DNA from: JBIOUF01 sp044866695
GTDB taxonomy: Bacteria > Actinomycetota > Actinomycetes > Propionibacteriales > Nocardioidaceae
Length of the DNA: 27,008 nucleotides
Assembly (NCBI GenBank): GCA_044866695.1
Contig: JBIOUF010000143.1
Location: 1-27,008 of the forward strand
Direction of reading: 5' to 3'
Shown one piece after another: positions 13,213 to 21,499 of this stretch; within the stretch, counting starts at the first letter, position 1, and each line of letters opens with the position of its first letter. The notes beneath the pieces were generated by a model. That model did not search any database and had not been told where the DNA came from. It saw nothing but the letters and a program-made list of their open reading frames with translations. The position numbers and the translations under genes were made by a program.

Positions 13213-14550
13213 ATGGCTCGGCTCACGACCTTCCTGCAGACGCAGGCACGGCAGTGGCTGCTGCGCCGTGCCGGCGGGGTCGACCTGTCGCGCGTGGAGC
13301 GGGTGCCGGAGTCCCTGGCCTGGCCGCTGGCACGCACGGGCTTCGACCCGGTGACGCGGCTGGCCGAGGTGCGCGCCGACGAGCCGGTGCACCGGCTCAC
13401 GTCGTTCCTGGGGATCACCGTCTGGCTGGTCACCGGCGACCAGGAAGCCCGAGAGGTGCTGTCGGACACCAGCAGCTACAGCAACGACATCCGGCCGTAC
13501 GCCGGGCGTTCCGGCTCCGCCACCGACGGGGACATCGGCGGTCTCGGCTTCACCGACCGTCCCGACCACACCCGGCTGCGACGGCTGCTCACCCCCGAGT
13601 TCACGATGCGCCGGCTCGAGCGGCTGCGTCCGCGCATCGAGGAGATCGTCGCCCGGCAGCTGGACGAGCTGGCCGGCGGGGCCGACCAGGACGGCGTGGT
13701 CGACCTGGTGCCGGGGTTCGCGTTCCAGGTGCCGTTCCAGGTGATCTGCGAGCTGCTCGGGCTCCCGGTGGAGGACCGCGAGCGGTTCCGCGCGCTGGCC
13801 ACGGCCCGGTTCGACGTGAGCCAGGGGGGCATCGGCACCTTCGGCGCCATCTCGGGCTCCCGGGAGTTCCTGCTCGACTTCGCCAGGGCCCAGCGTCGCG
13901 AGCCCGGCGAGGGGCTGGTCGGCCAGATCGTCCGCGAGCACGGCGACGACATCAGCGACTTCGAGCTGGGCGGGCTCGCCGACGGCGCGTTCACCGGCGG
14001 CCTGGAGACCAGCGCGAGCATGCTGGCGCTGGGCACGGCCGTGCTGCTCAGCCACCCTGAGCACTACGCCGCGCTGGCCGACCGCACCGCCGACGTCGAC
14101 GCGGTCGTGGAGGAGCTGCTGCGCTACCTGGCCGTGGTGCAGGTGGCGTTCCCTCGGTTCGCCAAGCGCGACCTGGTCATCGGCGGGCGGCGGGTCCACC
14201 AGGGCGACGTGGTGATGTGCCACCTGGCCGGGGTCAACCGCGACGTACGGACGGCGGCCGACGGCGCGAGCCTGGAGGAGTTCCACCCCGGCCGGGCGGT
14301 GCGGTCCTCGCACCTGGCGTTCGGCTACGGGTTCCATCGGTGCATCGGCGCCGAGCTGGCCCGGATGGAGCTGCGCATCGCCTACCCGGCCCTGGCGCTG
14401 CGGTACCCGCGGCTGTCCCTCGCCGACACCGACCTGGACTTCCGTCGCAGGTCGATCGTCTACGGCGTCGACGGCCTGCCGGTGCGACTCGGCCCGGCGC
14501 CGGCGGAGCAGGCCAGCGAGGCCACCGAGGGAGCCGGCACCGCGCCGTAG
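13213..14550 (+). CDS. Cytochrome P450
   Basis: This 445-residue soluble bacterial P450 is a haem mono-oxygenase. The haem-binding signature FGYGFHRCIG carries the axial ligand Cys377. The I-helix oxygen-activation motif reads GGLETS (the usual AGxET region), and the K-helix ExxR is in VEELLRYL. Length is normal for class I P450s, which need separate ferredoxin and reductase partners; none is encoded in the window. A clear AGGAG site precedes the ATG at 13213. The last 91 bp overlap the 3' end of fbiC on the other strand, so the final ~30 residues (AEQASEATEGAGTAP) are encoded opposite FbiC codons and are probably a non-conserved tail. The substrate cannot be predicted. Confidence 0.95.
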   Translation: MARLTTFLQTQARQWLLRRAGGVDLSRVERVPESLAWPLARTGFDPVTRLAEVRADEPVHRLTSFLGITVWLVTGDQEAREVLSDTSSYSNDIRPYAGRSGSATDGDIGGLGFTDRPDHTRLRRLLTPEFTMRRLERLRPRIEEIVARQLDELAGGADQDGVVDLVPGFAFQVPFQVICELLGLPVEDRERFRALATARFDVSQGGIGTFGAISGSREFLLDFARAQRREPGEGLVGQIVREHGDDISDFELGGLADGAFTGGLETSASMLALGTAVLLSHPEHYAALADRTADVDAVVEELLRYLAVVQVAFPRFAKRDLVIGGRRVHQGDVVMCHLAGVNRDVRTAADGASLEEFHPGRAVRSSHLAFGYGFHRCIGAELARMELRIAYPALALRYPRLSLADTDLDFRRRSIVYGVDGLPVRLGPAPAEQASEATEGAGTAP

Positions 14551-17054
14551 GTCGTCGTCCGCTGGCGCACCGGGCGCCCGACCCCCGCCGCGATGTCGGC
14601 CAGCTCGGCCACCGTCTTCGCCGAACCGTGCTGCGAGCCGGCCATCCGCGAGATGGTCTCCTCCATCAGCGTGCCGCCCAGGTCGTCCGCCCCGGCCTCG
14701 AGCATCGCGCGGGTGCCGTCGACGCCGAGCTTGACCCACGAGGTCTGCACGTGGTCGATCCGGCCGTGGAACATGATCCGCGCCGTGGCGTGCACCGCGA
14801 GGTTGTCGCGCATCGTCGGCCCGGGCCGGGCGATCCCGGCCAGGTAGATCGGCGAGCTGTGGTGCACGAACGGCAGCGGCACGAACTCGGTGAACCCGCC
14901 GGTCTCGTCCTGCACCCGCTGCAGCACGCGCAGGTGGGTGACCCAGTGGTCGGGCCGGTCCACGTGCCCGTACATCATCGTCGCGCTGGACGGGATGCCC
15001 AGCCGGTGCGCCGTCGTGACCACCTCGACCCAGCTGCTGGTCGGCAGCTTGCCCTTGGTGAGCACCCACCGCACGTCGTCGTCGAGGATCTCCGCCGCCG
15101 TCCCGGGCACCGAGTCCAGCCCGGACTCCCGCGCGCGGACCAGCCAGTCGTGCACGGAGAGCCCGGTCCTCGACGCCCCGTTGACCACCTCCATCGGGCT
15201 GAACGCGTGCACGTGCATGCCGGGCACCCGGGCCTTGACCGCGGTGGCCAGGTCGAAGTACGCGGTCCCGGGCAGCTCGGGGTCGATCCCGCCCTGCATG
15301 CAGACCTCGGTCGCACCCAGCCGCCAGGCCTCCTCGGCCCGGTCCGCGACCTGGGCGAGCGACAGCGAGTAGGCGTCGGGGTCGGTGCGGCGCTGCGCGA
15401 AGGCGCAGAAGCGGCAGCCCGTGTAGCAGACGTTGGTGAAGTTGATGTTGCGGTTCACCACGTAGGTCACCTCGTCGCCGACCGCGTCCCGGCGCATCCG
15501 GTCGGCGAGCCGACACACCTCGACCAGGCCCGCGCCGTCCGCGGTGAACAGCGCGAGCGCCTGTACGTCGGTGAGGCGCCTGGGGTCTCGTTCCGCCTGA
15601 CGGAGGGCCGCGGCGAGGTCGCCGCCGAGAACGGCTCGCCGGCCCGCGGACCCCCGTGCCACCTGGTCCCGCAGCAGGTCCCAGTCGCCGTAGACGTCGT
15701 CGAAGTCGCCGCGGCGCTCGCTGCTGCGACCCTCGACGTCGATGGCGGCGTACAGGTCGGTGCGCCCGGTGCCACTGGTGCGGGCGAACCCGCCGTCCGG
15801 CTCCTGCCACGGCAGACCCTTCGGTCGTACGCCGGGCCGGGCCAGCCCGTCGGCGCCGGCCAGCGCCGCGATATGCCGGCGCAGCCGCGGGTCGACCCAG
15901 GGCTCCCCGGCGCGCACGTACTCGGGATGCACGGTGAGCCGGGCGCGCAGCTGCATCCCGGCCTGCGCGGTCACCGCGCGAAGCCTGTCGAGGGACGGCC
16001 AGGGCCGCTCGGGGTTGACGTGGTCGGGAGTCAGCGGGGACACCCCGCCCCAGTCGTCCACACCGGCACCGAGCAGGCCGGCGCACTCCGCGAGGTCGAC
16101 CAGGTTGGGTGGCGCCTGCACCCGCATCCTCGGTCCGAGGACCAGCCGGGTGACCGCGATGGTCGCCAGGTGCTCCTCGAGCGCGAGGTCGTCGGCGTGG
16201 CGCATGGCGGTGTCGGGCTTGGCGCGGAAGTTCTGCACGATGACCTCCTGCACGGCGCCGTACTGACGCGCCACGCGGCGGATCGCGAACACGCTCTCGG
16301 CCCGCTCGGTCAGCGTCTCCCCGATGCCGACCAGCAGGCCGGTCGTGAACGGGACGGAGAGCCGGCCGGCGTCCTCCAGCACCCGCAGGCGCACCGCCGG
16401 CTCCTTGTCCGGCGAGCCGAAGTGGACGCCACCCGGCTCGGTGAACAGCCGGGTCGCCGTGGTCTCCAGCATCATGCCCATCGAGGGCGCCACCGGCCTG
16501 AGCCGGTTGAGCTCCGCCCAGGTCATCACGCCCGGGTTGAGATGCGGCAGCAGCCCGGTCTCCTCCAGCACCAGGACGGCCATCGCACGCAGGTAGTCGA
16601 GAGTGGAGGAGTGGCCGTGCTCCTCGAGCCAGCGGCGCGCCTGCGGCCAGCGCGCCTCCGGCCGGTCGCCCAGGGTGAACAGGGCCTCGGTGCAGCCCAG
16701 CTCGGCGCCCCGAGCGGTGAGCGCGAGCACCTGGTCGGGCGACAGGTACGGCGCCCTGCCCTCGGTCGCCAGGCGGCCGGGCACGGTGACGAACGTGCAG
16801 TAGTGGCACCGGTCCCGGCACAGGTGGGTGAGCGGGACGAACACCTTCGGCGAGTACGTCACCACCCCTGGCCGGCCCGCCGCGACCAGCCCGGCGTCGC
16901 GGACCCGTGCCGCCGCGCCGCACAGCGCCTCCAGGTCGCCGGCCCTCGCCGCCAGCAGCACCGCGGCCTCCGCCACGTCCAGGCTCGCCCCGCGCTCCAC
17001 CCGGGCCAGGGCCCGCCGCATCTGCTGCGGGGTGGGCCGGTCGACGGCGCTCAT
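14460..17054 (-). CDS. fbiC: 7,8-didemethyl-8-hydroxy-5-deazariboflavin (FO) synthase
   Basis: This 864-residue two-domain radical-SAM enzyme makes FO, the deazaflavin core of coenzyme F420, from a ribityl-aminouracil intermediate and tyrosine. The CofG-like half has a CxxxCxxC iron-sulphur motif at Cys79, Cys83 and Cys86 (CRDRCHYC). The CofH-like half has the second, at Cys543, Cys547 and Cys550 (CYTGCRFC). The fused form is typical of actinobacteria. The end of the conserved region is about GRPVRQRTTTYG; roughly 25 more residues follow and overlap the P450 gene. The ATG at 17054 has a GGGGAG ribosome site about 8 nt upstream. No other F420 gene is in the window. F420 supports low-potential hydride transfers in actinobacteria. 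Confidence 0.97.
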   Translation of the reverse strand: MSAVDRPTPQQMRRALARVERGASLDVAEAAVLLAARAGDLEALCGAAARVRDAGLVAAGRPGVVTYSPKVFVPLTHLCRDRCHYCTFVTVPGRLATEGRAPYLSPDQVLALTARGAELGCTEALFTLGDRPEARWPQARRWLEEHGHSSTLDYLRAMAVLVLEETGLLPHLNPGVMTWAELNRLRPVAPSMGMMLETTATRLFTEPGGVHFGSPDKEPAVRLRVLEDAGRLSVPFTTGLLVGIGETLTERAESVFAIRRVARQYGAVQEVIVQNFRAKPDTAMRHADDLALEEHLATIAVTRLVLGPRMRVQAPPNLVDLAECAGLLGAGVDDWGGVSPLTPDHVNPERPWPSLDRLRAVTAQAGMQLRARLTVHPEYVRAGEPWVDPRLRRHIAALAGADGLARPGVRPKGLPWQEPDGGFARTSGTGRTDLYAAIDVEGRSSERRGDFDDVYGDWDLLRDQVARGSAGRRAVLGGDLAAALRQAERDPRRLTDVQALALFTADGAGLVEVCRLADRMRRDAVGDEVTYVVNRNINFTNVCYTGCRFCAFAQRRTDPDAYSLSLAQVADRAEEAWRLGATEVCMQGGIDPELPGTAYFDLATAVKARVPGMHVHAFSPMEVVNGASRTGLSVHDWLVRARESGLDSVPGTAAEILDDDVRWVLTKGKLPTSSWVEVVTTAHRLGIPSSATMMYGHVDRPDHWVTHLRVLQRVQDETGGFTEFVPLPFVHHSSPIYLAGIARPGPTMRDNLAVHATARIMFHGRIDHVQTSWVKLGVDGTRAMLEAGADDLGGTLMEETISRMAGSQHGSAKTVAELADIAAGVGRPVRQRTTTYGAVPAPSVASLACSAGAGPSRTGRPSTP

Positions 17055-17093
17055 GCAGTGTGCTCCCCGGGACTCGACGTGGTGGACCCGGCA

Positions 17094-17099
17094 AGGGTA
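17094..17099 (-). promoter_or_regulatory. fbiC -10 box
   Basis: Read on the minus strand this is TACCCT, about 40 nt before the fbiC ATG, leaving room for the GGGGAG ribosome site. The region where a -35 would sit falls in the first unit of the 22-bp array at 17112-17177, so the array abuts or overlaps the promoter. Confidence 0.45.
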
Positions 17100-17111
17100 G
17101 GTCCTGGTCCG

Positions 17112-17177
17112 GCGAGCCGTGGATCTTGGTCCGTCGAGCCGTCAATGTTGGTGGGTCGACCCGTCAATGTTGGTGGG
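17112..17177 (+). repeat. 22-bp tandem repeat array upstream of fbiC
   Basis: Three 22-bp units lie at 17112-17133 (diverged), 17134-17155 and 17156-17177. The second is TCGAGCCGTC followed by AATGTTGGTGGG and is nearly identical to the third unit of the array before guaB. The arrays have the same period and orientation on the plus strand. This one lies directly behind the fbiC -10 box. Confidence 0.85.
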
Positions 17178-17280
17178 TCGACCGGCCGGGGTCGGTCGGC
17201 AGCGCACGGGACGGCCAGCACTGCGAGCACCGCCGTTCCCGGGGCAGAGCGCGTGAAGTCGGCGGCTCGGGATCGCCTCG

Positions 17281-17346
17281 GCCCGCCAGAGTTGACGGCT
17301 CGGCCCGCCAGAGTTGACGGCTCGGCCCGCCAGAGTTGACGGCTCG
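17281..17346 (-). repeat. 22-bp tandem repeat array, inverted orientation
   Basis: Three perfect 22-bp copies lie at 17281-17302, 17303-17324 and 17325-17346. On the minus strand each begins CGAGCCGTCAA, so they are a variant of the family at 17112 in the opposite direction, 103 bp away. The array ends about 40 bp beyond the stop codon of the mini-PspC gene. The 103 bp between the arrays show no gene. The sequence leaving the last copy is shared with the array at 26009. Confidence 0.9.
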
Positions 17347-17388
17347 GCGTCGTCGGGGCGTTCGCCCAGCGGCGTCCGAGGGGACGGG

Positions 17389-17595
17389 TCACTCCTGCGG
17401 GATCAGCACCCAGGCGACCAGGTAGGCGACGAGCAGCGACCCGAAGCCGAGGATCGAGCCGACCACGACGACCAGCCGGATCACGGTCACGTCGATGCCG
17501 CTGTAGTCGGCCAGGCCGGCGCAGACGCCGGCGACCATCTTGTTGTCGCGGCTGCGGACCAGGCGCTTGCGTGCGGGGGAGGGGAGCTGGCTCAT
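17389..17595 (-). CDS. Small PspC-domain membrane protein
   Basis: This 68-residue protein is almost only a PspC domain: RSRDNKMVAGVCAGLADYSGIDVTVIR followed by a hydrophobic membrane segment (about residues 40-64) ending WVLIPQE. PspC domains sit in the inner membrane and act in envelope-stress responses. The ATG at 17595 overlaps the stop of the upstream gene (ATGA), so the open frame reaching further upstream is not used. It is the last gene of a three-gene minus-strand operon whose first protein carries a related PspC domain; the kinase on the other side carries a third. Confidence 0.9.
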   Translation of the reverse strand: MSQLPSPARKRLVRSRDNKMVAGVCAGLADYSGIDVTVIRLVVVVGSILGFGSLLVAYLVAWVLIPQE

Positions 17596-18032
17596 CGGGA
17601 CTCGTCCTTCATGGTGTCGTCGGGGCTGGTGTCGGGGCTGGTGCTGGTGCTGGTGTGGGTGTCGGGGCTGTCGGTGTCGGCACCGGGGGCGTCGGCGGAG
17701 GTGTCGACCTCCTGCTCGACGTAGGTCGTGGCGTACGGCTCCATCGTCGTCTCCGTGGTCGGCTCCTCGTAACGGTAGGTCGGCGGGTCCTCGATCTCGG
17801 GCTCGCCGGTGCCCGCGAGCGGCTCCGGGGTCCGGACCGCGCCGCCGCGGGTGGCCCGCAGCGCGCTGGCCAGCAGGCCGGCCGCCCCGGCGACCACCAG
17901 AGTGCCGGGCAGCACCCACTGCACGCCGTCGGCGGAGACGATGCCGGCCTCGTGCAGCGCCCAGGAGGTGGACAGGCCTAGGAACACCAGCCCGACCACC
18001 AGGTAGCCGACGTTCAGCGGATGGGTTCTCAT
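17592..18032 (-). CDS. Small membrane protein with acidic, Ser/Thr/Asp-rich tail
   Basis: This 146-residue protein has two predicted membrane helices (about 9-27 and 38-58), then a hydrophilic tail of about 85 residues. The tail ends in a low-complexity Asp, Ser and Thr run (TDSPDTHTSTSTSPDTSPDD). No family was recognised with certainty. It is coupled on both sides by ATGA overlaps (18029-18032 and 17592-17595) to the PspC/toastrack-like gene and the mini-PspC gene. This points to a joint role in the membrane complex of this locus. The tail is biased enough that it may be disordered. Confidence 0.8.
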   Translation of the reverse strand: MRTHPLNVGYLVVGLVFLGLSTSWALHEAGIVSADGVQWVLPGTLVVAGAAGLLASALRATRGGAVRTPEPLAGTGEPEIEDPPTYRYEEPTTETTMEPYATTYVEQEVDTSADAPGADTDSPDTHTSTSTSPDTSPDDTMKDESR

Positions 18033-19315
18033 GACGTCCTCACTTCGATGTGTCCGAACTGCAGGTCCAGCTCCAGGTCGACGGTCGCGACCGCGTCGCT
18101 GCTCGGGATGACCCCGCGCAGGTCGACGCCGAAGCCGTCCTCGGTGCGCCGCGGCAGGTCGATCTGCCCGCCGAAGTCGATGCTCGCGTCCACGGTCGCC
18201 GCGACGTCGTCGGGCAGCACCACGACCAGCTCACCCGCGTTCGCGTCCAGCGCGATGGAGCGGCCGTCGAGGGCGGCGGGGTCGTCCACCTCGGTCAGGT
18301 CGAGCACGATCTGCCCGGCCGGCACGTGGTACCGGTCCTTCACCGCGGCCGCGGTGGTGGGTGCGAACTCCTGCTCGCGGTCGCCGGAGAACCGTGGCTC
18401 GGCGACCGACGAGGCGGCCAGCGCCACGGCGGCGACGATCCCCAGCAGGACCAGGCCGCCGGCCCGGCCGAAGAACGACCCGACCACGAGCATCGCGCCG
18501 ACGATGGCCAGCGCCAGGGCCGGGTACGCCGCGTCGGCGATCTCGGTGCCGGTGGCCTCGACCAGGCCGAGGATGCCGAGCCCGACGGCGACCAGGGCCA
18601 GCGTGATGCCGAACAGCAGCGGCCCCCGGTCCTTGCGCGAGGGTCTGGCCGGTGGCCTGGCCGGCGGCGGGGCCGCTGCCCCGGGCGGCGGTGCGGCCGG
18701 CTGCCACGCCGGCTCCGGCGCGCGCCACCCGGGCTCGTCGACCGCCGGGGCGGGCGCGGTCGCCTGCTGCGAGTAGGCGGGCTGGGGGTAGCCGGCCGGG
18801 GAGAGACCCGACGGGGGAAAGCCGGCCCCGGGTGCCGCCGCCGGCGGGGAGGTGCGGGCTGGGTTCCGGTCGCGGAACAGCATCACAACCGCACCCACGA
18901 CGGCCAGCGGCACGATCCACCACGGGAAGCCCCAACCGCCCCAGCTGTCGCCGAGGACCAGCAGGCCGGCCAGCACGGCGGCGCCGATCAGGACCGCGTT
19001 GCGCGTGCTGTCGGAGGCGCTCACCACGGTCTCCTCGCTGCCCTCCTCGGGCACCAGCAGCCAGGCCACGCCGTACAGCAGCAGTCCCGCGCCGCCGAAG
19101 AACACCAGCACGACGAACAGCACCCGGAAGATCACCGGGTCGATGCGCAGGTGCTCGCCGAGACCGCCGGCGACACCGGCCACCTTGCGGTCGGACACGC
19201 TGCGGCGCAGGGACTGGTAGCGGCGCAGGTTCTCGGTCCGCACGCCCTCGCCCTGGGTGTGCTCGTGCTGGGTGTGCTCGTGCTGGGCGTGCTCCTGCTG
19301 GGGTGTCTCGCTCAT
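18029..19315 (-). CDS. PspC-domain membrane protein with C-terminal toastrack-like domain
   Basis: This 428-residue protein begins with a His-rich segment containing repeated QHEHT (residues 8-24). A PspC domain follows at about 36-92 (SDRKVAGVAGGLGEHLRIDPVIFR), then two membrane helices near 107-147, a Pro/Ala-rich linker (about 152-228), and further helices (about 232-300). The C-terminal 110 residues are rich in short beta strands (GELVVVLPDDVAATVDASIDFGGQIDL... LQFGHIEVRTS), the pattern of LiaF/DUF4097 'toastrack' domains outside the membrane. Such proteins belong to Lia/Psp-type envelope-stress systems and are often next to a two-component system, as here. The second Met (19315) is taken as the start; an in-frame upstream ATG at 19351 lies in a hairpin in the divergent promoter region. 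It heads the operon. Confidence 0.88.
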   Translation of the reverse strand: MSETPQQEHAQHEHTQHEHTQGEGVRTENLRRYQSLRRSVSDRKVAGVAGGLGEHLRIDPVIFRVLFVVLVFFGGAGLLLYGVAWLLVPEEGSEETVVSASDSTRNAVLIGAAVLAGLLVLGDSWGGWGFPWWIVPLAVVGAVVMLFRDRNPARTSPPAAAPGAGFPPSGLSPAGYPQPAYSQQATAPAPAVDEPGWRAPEPAWQPAAPPPGAAAPPPARPPARPSRKDRGPLLFGITLALVAVGLGILGLVEATGTEIADAAYPALALAIVGAMLVVGSFFGRAGGLVLLGIVAAVALAASSVAEPRFSGDREQEFAPTTAAAVKDRYHVPAGQIVLDLTEVDDPAALDGRSIALDANAGELVVVLPDDVAATVDASIDFGGQIDLPRRTEDGFGVDLRGVIPSSDAVATVDLELDLQFGHIEVRTS

Positions 19316-19350
19316 GGCTCCACTGTCCTTCCCCCGGCCGGCCCAGACCA

Positions 19351-19390
19351 TCGGGGAGGACCCTGGTTCGTCCAGGTCGGGCGTCCCCGA
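19351..19390. promoter_or_regulatory. Nested inverted repeat in the divergent intergenic region
   Basis: TCGGGGA (19351-19357) and TCCCCGA (19384-19390) are exact reverse complements. Inside them CCTGG (19362-19366) and CCAGG (19372-19376) pair around TTCGT. A further pair ACCCTGG/CCAGGGT (19360-19366, 19405-19411) overlaps this. The gap (19316-19458) separates the PspC operon from the kinase operon, so this is a candidate binding site for the LuxR-type regulator encoded downstream. No clear -10 was found on either strand. Confidence 0.4.
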
Positions 19391-19458
19391 GGCTCAGGGG
19401 CCGGCCAGGGTCTGTCCGCATGGGGACGGCGGGCGCGCCGTGTGACGATGGGACGACG

Positions 19459-20793
19459 ATGACCACCACCGCGTCCGGGCAGCGGGCCGCGGACGCCCCC
19501 GGCCCCGCCGCCCCCCCGACCCGCCGCGCGCGGCGCAGCGCCGACGACCGCTACCTCGGCGGCGTCGCCGGCGGGCTGGCCGTCCACCTCGGCGTCGACG
19601 CGACCGTCCTGCGCGCGCTGTTCGTGGCGACCAGCCTGGTCCAGGGGTTCGGGCTGCTGGTGTACGCCGGGCTGTGGCTGACCATGCCGCTGGACACCGG
19701 CCTGCCCGCCAGCGCGCCGGGCCTGGAGGCGGCCCAGCGCCAAGGCCGCCGTCCGGCCGCCGCCAGGAGGCTGCGCGACGCCGGGCCGGTCGTCGCGATG
19801 GCGGCGCTGGGCATCGGCATCCTGATCCTGGCGCACCAGGTGGTCGGCGGCTTCACGCTGTTCTGGCCGGTGCTGCTGGCCGTGCTCGGCGTGATGGTGC
19901 TGTGGCGCCAGGCCGACGAGGCGCAGCGGGAGGGATGGTCCGACACCGCGGGCCGGGTGGGGCCGTGGCGGGCGGTGGTCGGCGCGGGCGGCCCAGCGGC
20001 GTACGGGCGCCTGGCCGCGGGAGTGCTCCTGCTGGCGGCGGCGCTCACGGTGCTCGCTCTGCAGACCGGCCAGCTCTCCTCCGCGCGCGACGTGCTGATG
20101 GCCGGCGGCCTGGCGGCGGTGGGGCTGGCGCTGATCCTGGGGCCGTTCCTGTTCCGGCTGGCCGGCGACCTGTCCGAGGAGCGGGCGGCCCGGGTGCGGC
20201 AGCAGGAGCGCGCCGACGTGGCCGCCCATCTGCACGACTCGGTGCTGCAGACCCTCGCGCTGATCCAGAAGAGCGCGGGCGACGGGCCGGCCGTGGCCAG
20301 GCTGGCGCGCGCCCAGGAGAGGGACCTCCGGCAGTGGCTGTACGGCGAGCCGGCCGCCCCCGACGTCTCGGTGGCCGCCGCGCTGCGGAGCGCGGCCGCC
20401 GAGGTCGAGGACGCGCACGGCGTGCCCGTCGAGGTGGTCACCGTCGGGGACCTGCCGTCCGGGGAGCGCACCGCCCCGCTGACCCTCGCCGCGCGCGAGG
20501 CGATGGTCAACGCCGCGAAGCACTCCGGCGCCGCCAAGGTGGACGTCTACGCCGAGCTCGGGCCCGCCGCGGCGGAGGTGTTCGTGCGCGACCGGGGCGC
20601 CGGCTTCGACCCCGACGGGGTCGGCGAGGACCGCCTCGGCGTACGCCGCAGCATCCTGGACCGCATGCGCCGGCACGGCGGCCGGGCCGACATCCGCACC
20701 GCGCCCGGCGAGGGCACGGAGGTGCGGCTGCACATGGTGATGTCGCCGGCGCCACCGCCGGACGGACCCGCTCCCGACGACCGCCGATCCTGA
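19459..20793 (+). CDS. PspC-domain sensor histidine kinase (HisKA_3 type)
   Basis: This 444-residue protein has an N-terminal PspC domain (about 26-77, SADDRYLGGVAGGLAVHLGVDATVLR), several further membrane helices (about 109-128, 132-149, 184-202, 213-236), then a cytoplasmic kinase. The dimerisation helix has His259 in AAHLHDSVLQTL, the phospho-acceptor of HisKA_3 kinases. The ATP-binding domain has the N-box REAMVNAAKHSGA and the G-box DRGAGFDPD. Signals are probably sensed in or at the membrane via PspC. The ATG at 19459 is the start where family sequence begins. The partner response regulator follows after a 22-bp gap with an AGAAGGA ribosome site. The gene diverges from the PspC operon. 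Confidence 0.93.
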   Translation: MTTTASGQRAADAPGPAAPPTRRARRSADDRYLGGVAGGLAVHLGVDATVLRALFVATSLVQGFGLLVYAGLWLTMPLDTGLPASAPGLEAAQRQGRRPAAARRLRDAGPVVAMAALGIGILILAHQVVGGFTLFWPVLLAVLGVMVLWRQADEAQREGWSDTAGRVGPWRAVVGAGGPAAYGRLAAGVLLLAAALTVLALQTGQLSSARDVLMAGGLAAVGLALILGPFLFRLAGDLSEERAARVRQQERADVAAHLHDSVLQTLALIQKSAGDGPAVARLARAQERDLRQWLYGEPAAPDVSVAAALRSAAAEVEDAHGVPVEVVTVGDLPSGERTAPLTLAAREAMVNAAKHSGAAKVDVYAELGPAAAEVFVRDRGAGFDPDGVGEDRLGVRRSILDRMRRHGGRADIRTAPGEGTEVRLHMVMSPAPPPDGPAPDDRRS

Positions 20794-20815
20794 GCCCGAG
20801 AAGGATGTGCCGACC

Positions 20816-21499
20816 ATGACCCCAGCCTCGTCGACCGCTCCCGTGCCGCCCGCGCCAGTCCCGGTGGTCGTGGTCGACGACCACGCCATGTTCCGCACCG
20901 GCGTCCGAGCCGAGCTGACCGCGGCGCCCCGCCAGGTCGTGGTCGTCGGGGAGGCGGAGGACGTCGACTCGGCGGTCGAGCAGGTGCTCGCGCACCGCCC
21001 GGCGGTGGTGCTGCTCGACGTACACCTGCCCGGTGGTGGCGGCGTCGAGGTGATGCGGCGGGTGGGAAACCGGGTCCCGGAGACTCGGTTCCTCGCGCTC
21101 TCGGTGTCCGACGCGGCCGAGGACGTGATCGGCACGATCCGCGGCGGGGCCCGCGGGTACGTCACCAAGTCCATCACCGGCCCGGAGCTGGTCGACGCGA
21201 TCGGCCGGGTCGCCGGCGGCGACGCGGTGTTCTCCCCGCGCCTGGCCGGGTTCGTCCTCGACGCCTTCGCCGGCACCATCGAGGTCGCCCAGGTCGACGA
21301 GGACCTGGACCGGCTCACCGAGCGCGAGCGGGAGGTGATGCGGCTGATCGCCCGCGGCTACGCCTACAAGGAGGTCGCCCGGGAGCTGTTCATCTCGGTG
21401 AAGACCGTGGAGACCCACGTGTCGTCGGTGCTGCGGAAGCTGCAGCTCTCCTCGCGGCACGAGCTGTCCCGTTGGGCCTCCGACCGGAGGTTGCTGTGA
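20816..21499 (+). CDS. LuxR/NarL family response regulator
   Basis: This 227-residue DNA-binding response regulator has a receiver domain with the acidic pair Asp21/Asp22, phospho-acceptor Asp68 (VVLLDVHLPGG) and the conserved Lys in GYVTKS. A C-terminal LuxR-type helix-turn-helix follows (LTEREREVMRLIARGYAYKEVA to SVKTVETHVSSVLRKL). It is the natural partner of the adjacent PspC kinase. Two starts exist: GTG at 20807 and ATG at 20816. The ribosome site GAGAAGGA (20798-20805) is better spaced for 20816, so that is used. Its stop overlaps the next gene as GTGA at 21496-21499. Confidence 0.93.
   Translation: MTPASSTAPVPPAPVPVVVVDDHAMFRTGVRAELTAAPRQVVVVGEAEDVDSAVEQVLAHRPAVVLLDVHLPGGGGVEVMRRVGNRVPETRFLALSVSDAAEDVIGTIRGGARGYVTKSITGPELVDAIGRVAGGDAVFSPRLAGFVLDAFAGTIEVAQVDEDLDRLTEREREVMRLIARGYAYKEVARELFISVKTVETHVSSVLRKLQLSSRHELSRWASDRRLL

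Noticed and set aside
13201..17145. Open frame of about 1,300 codons on the minus strand across P450 and fbiC
   Set aside because: It is out of frame with fbiC, shows only Arg/Ala/Gly-rich sequence, and is explained by high GC content.
14217..17339. Open frame of about 1,040 codons on the plus strand opposite fbiC
   Set aside because: No domain, composition of a shadow frame, and fbiC has two clear radical-SAM motifs on the other strand.
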